Shown piece after piece: positions 61,820 to 64,000 of a stretch of DNA of 64,000 nt. Numbering within the stretch: position 1 is the stretch's first letter; the number at the start of each line of letters is the position of its first letter. Both the position numbers and the translations under genes were made by a program. The stretch is from Paenibacillus mangrovi. Its GTDB lineage: Bacteria; Bacillota; Bacilli; Paenibacillales; Paenibacillaceae. Under the pieces are notes generated by a model. It was not told the origin of the DNA, made no database searches, and saw nothing but the letters and a program-made list of their open reading frames with translations. The stretch spans positions 372,001 through 436,000 of the forward strand of contig NZ_JALIRP010000005.1 of assembly GCF_022898935.1 (NCBI RefSeq). The letters are read 5' to 3'.

Positions 61820-63562
61820 TTATTTTGCGTCGTCAATCCACCAGTTGATTGCGTGGAAGAAGTAGCCGTAGGACAGAGATGGTTCTGGTTTATCATCATC
61901 AGCAAATTTAATCTTCTTGTTCATTGCTTCAGGAGTACCATATTGATACATGAAGATGTAAGGCAGGTCCGTCGAAAGAATCTTTGCAGCTTCTTTGTAG
62001 ATTTCAGCACGTTTGGCCTGATCTACAGTCGATGTACCTTGCTCCCACAATTTATCAAGTTCAGGATTTTTGTACCAAACGTTGTTTTGGCCAGTTGGCG
62101 GCGTAAACTTGGAGCCGAAGGTCGTCTCTTGGTCCGGATCCGGATTGTTCAGGGACCAGCCGATCAGAACGGCTTCGAATTTACCTGGGTTCAAGTTCTG
62201 GTCAATCCAGGCTGCAAAGTCAAGCGCTTTAGGTTTAACTTCGATACCAACATCTTTCAGGTTTTGCTGGATTACAGCAGACACAGCTTCACGACGGCTA
62301 TTGCCGGCATTGTATTGCAGTTCGAAGGAGAAACGGTGTCCGTCTTTCACGAGGATGCCGTCGCTGCCAGCCTTCCATCCATCTTCAGCAAGCAATGCTT
62401 TTGCTTTTTCTGGATCGTAGCCATAGTGAGTAGCGGCATCTTTCGGATCCGCCCAAGATCCTGGAAGGAACGGAGCGTCCATGATTGTACCGATACCCTT
62501 GAGAACGTTGTCAATCATACCTTGACGGTTGAGGGCATAAGCCATCGCTTGTCTTGTTTTAGCCGTATTCCAAGGAACATAATTATCCTTGAAGTTTTCA
62601 GGCTTATGGTTCAGACCGATGTATTCGTATTGAGGACCTGGATCCGTGCTCACAGTCAGGTTGTCTTTGGATTTCAGAACGTCCAGCTGAGTTACAGGTA
62701 CACCGGACACAAGGTCGATGTCGCCTTTGATCAGAGCTTGAACTTCAGTGTTTTGGTCAGCATAGATTTTGTATACGACCTTTTGGATGTGAGGCTTAGG
62801 ACCCCAGTAATCCGGATTTGCTTCGAATGTCAAATACTCTTTTTGTTTCCACTCTGTCCATTTCCAAGGACCGCTTGTAACGGTTTTGGCTGGATCCATA
62901 CCGTAGCTGAATTTCTGCATTTCTTCAGGCTTTACATCCTTCAGAATGTGCTGAGGAACAATCTCAGATGCCAGTACGTATTGGAATGGAGCATAGATTT
63001 CTTTCAACGTGATTTTGACCGTCTTGTCATCGACTTTCTCGATTTTAGTCACTTTGTCAAAACCAGTGATGCCAGGAGAACCTGCTTTAGGGTTGCGGAT
63101 CGTTTCGAAAGTAAATACAACGTCGTCGGCAGTGATCGGCTGGCCGTCACTCCATTTGATGCCGTCTTTCAATTTGATCGTGTATTCCAGACCGTTATCG
63201 GAAATAGTCATTGGCTCAGCTGCCAGGGACCAAGGCTCAACAGCCACTTTTCCTGAGCGGTCGATATCAAACAATTTAGCGTATAGGAACTGCTCAGCGT
63301 CACCGGATGCTGTATCTTGTACATAGATCGGGTTAACGCTTACGATGTCGGACGTGCTACCGAAAGTCAGCGTACCGCCGTCTTTAGGAGTGCCAGCTGC
63401 CGGCTCTTCTTTTTTCTCACCATCCGTATTTTTTGCTGGTTCTTCTTTCTTAGGCTCGTCCTTAGGAGCATCTGCAGTTTTGGAATCGCCGCAGCCTACA
63501 AACAGAGCACTGACAACAGACAATGAAACCAATAACGACAACCATTTTTTCTTACTTGCCAT
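61820..63562 (-). CDS. oppA: Oligopeptide-binding lipoprotein OppA
   Basis: The 580-residue protein has a lipoprotein signal (LSVVSALFVGCG), a Lys/Glu/Pro linker and a family 5 solute-binding domain (DGGTLTFGSTSDIVSVNPIY, VEPWSLAAEPM, WSDGQPITADDVVFTFE). It captures peptides outside the membrane for OppBCDF. Its gene is first in the operon. Confidence 0.95.
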   Translation of the reverse strand: MASKKKWLSLLVSLSVVSALFVGCGDSKTADAPKDEPKKEEPAKNTDGEKKEEPAAGTPKDGGTLTFGSTSDIVSVNPIYVQDTASGDAEQFLYAKLFDIDRSGKVAVEPWSLAAEPMTISDNGLEYTIKLKDGIKWSDGQPITADDVVFTFETIRNPKAGSPGITGFDKVTKIEKVDDKTVKITLKEIYAPFQYVLASEIVPQHILKDVKPEEMQKFSYGMDPAKTVTSGPWKWTEWKQKEYLTFEANPDYWGPKPHIQKVVYKIYADQNTEVQALIKGDIDLVSGVPVTQLDVLKSKDNLTVSTDPGPQYEYIGLNHKPENFKDNYVPWNTAKTRQAMAYALNRQGMIDNVLKGIGTIMDAPFLPGSWADPKDAATHYGYDPEKAKALLAEDGWKAGSDGILVKDGHRFSFELQYNAGNSRREAVSAVIQQNLKDVGIEVKPKALDFAAWIDQNLNPGKFEAVLIGWSLNNPDPDQETTFGSKFTPPTGQNNVWYKNPELDKLWEQGTSTVDQAKRAEIYKEAAKILSTDLPYIFMYQYGTPEAMNKKIKFADDDKPEPSLSYGYFFHAINWWIDDAK

Positions 63563-63637
63563 TTACCATATTCCTCCCCTTTGAGAATAAAATGATGGAT
63601 ACCTGCAGTTGCTGCATGGAGCATCCTAAGACCTTGC

Positions 63638-63674
63638 TAATAGTCCAAGCGAACTTGTCCGCCCAGCTATTAGG
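63638..63674 (-). promoter_or_regulatory. Stem-loop in the oppA leader
   Basis: On the minus strand CTAATAG and CTATTAG enclose CAAG-TTCG-CTTG, a stem with a stable UUCG loop, 75-110 nt upstream of oppA. It may stabilise the mRNA or serve regulation; no known riboswitch is recognised. Confidence 0.45.
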
Positions 63675-63786
63675 GACTTTACACCTGTGTTGAATCCGTT
63701 CTACAGACCCCGAATCTTGCTTGACACAATACCCCTCTTGTATACAACCAAATCTAAAAACAAGGGTGACGACAACAGGTGAAGCA

Positions 63787-63808
63787 ATATATTAAAAGTT
63801 TAATATAT
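63787..63808. promoter_or_regulatory. Palindrome upstream of oppA
   Basis: ATATATTAAA and TTTAATATAT are perfect 10-nt arms around AG, about 225 nt upstream of oppA. It is a candidate operator or a hairpin; the rest of 63675-64000 shows nothing further that could be supported. Confidence 0.45.
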
Positions 63809-64000
63809 CCAAATATTAGGAGGTGAAAACCCTGGTAGATTCGCCAATTATCAATGCTCAATTTGTGAACAAACCAGACAAATTTACGTAAACCTAATAA
63901 CGCAATAAAGCATTAATGCCTTAAATGACCATCGGTCAATTGAAATCAGCAGAATGGTAATGACTAAATTGGTTAAAACTTCCTACGTAAATTTAATGTA

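Noticed and set aside
61796-63256. 486-codon plus-strand open frame opposite oppA.
   Set aside because: Antisense shadow of oppA; the minus-strand protein is complete and typical.
63832-63891. Plus-strand 19-codon frame with AGGAGGTG ahead of it.
   Set aside because: The start would be CTG and the peptide is too short to judge; it may be a scrap of an SfsA-like N-terminus, but this cannot be supported.
1-64000. CRISPR array, tRNA or rRNA genes, insertion sequences.
   Set aside because: No regularly spaced repeats with unique spacers, no tRNA cloverleaf or rRNA sequence, and no transposase motif were seen in either strand.

Overview
The window looks like a piece of a Paenibacillus-type Firmicute chromosome. 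The evidence is the conserved block rlmH - CxxH/CxxC protein - htrA - walJ - walI - walH - walK - walR - M23 peptidase - purA - dnaB - rplI - gdpP - yybS-like, the strong AGGAGG-type ribosome binding sites, sporulation-type genes (a CwlJ/SleB hydrolase), and a full oppABCDF operon. Almost every core gene is on the minus strand.

The window splits at about 35.7 kb. From 35,718 to 64,000 is ordinary core genome: rlmH, an HtrA protease, the WalRK two-component operon with its auxiliary genes, an M23/LysM/G5 peptidase, purA, dnaB, rplI, gdpP, a DUF2232 membrane protein, small CBS and MazG-like genes, an LCP protein, a 14-TM exporter and the oligopeptide ABC transporter.

From about 3.1 kb to 35.7 kb, starting exactly at the 3' end of rlmH, is an accessory island. 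It is divided by nine direct repeats (called A to I here; I is the end of rlmH itself), plus one half-copy (J). Read on the minus strand, each repeat spells the last six codons of rlmH (G-E-P-Y-H-K, with single changes in A, B and H), and seven of the eight copies outside rlmH keep the stop codon. Each core is flanked by short inverted arms, so the unit between two sites is bounded by imperfect inverted repeats. This is the architecture of staphylococcal cassette chromosome (SCC) elements, which insert at the 3' end of rlmH, but here it appears as at least eight tandem units of 1-11 kb. No recombinase gene is visible in the window. This array is the main discovery candidate.

Cargo by unit. 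A-B: TMEM175-like K+ channel and a 608-aa solenoid protein. B-C: membrane protein with a PLD-like look plus a GNAT acetyltransferase, and an ECF sigma/anti-sigma pair. C-D: AraC-type regulator broken by an amber codon. D-E: YtrA-type GntR/ABC transporter operon with a palindromic operator, decayed ECF42-type sigma and DGPF genes, orphan trpB, an XRE-cupin/EutH-like/aminopeptidase P operon, an LRR protein with stalk-like domains, and a MarR/membrane protein/hydrolase operon. E-F: secreted protein, SGNH hydrolase, alpha/beta hydrolase, endonuclease IV, CwlJ-type hydrolase, and a divergent MarR/2-keto acid decarboxylase pair with two operators. F-G: ABC-F ATPase. G-H: metallo-beta-lactamase-fold hydrolase with a divergent MerR regulator. 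H-I: a pseudogene and an M24 peptidase. Several units have genes that run outward toward the flanking sites, often ending in a hairpin terminator beside the site, and C-terminal gene scraps abut three of the sites.

The first 3 kb holds the start of a solute-binding lipoprotein, a transporter remnant and a beta-helix carbohydrate-active protein; whether it belongs to the island cannot be told because the window ends there.
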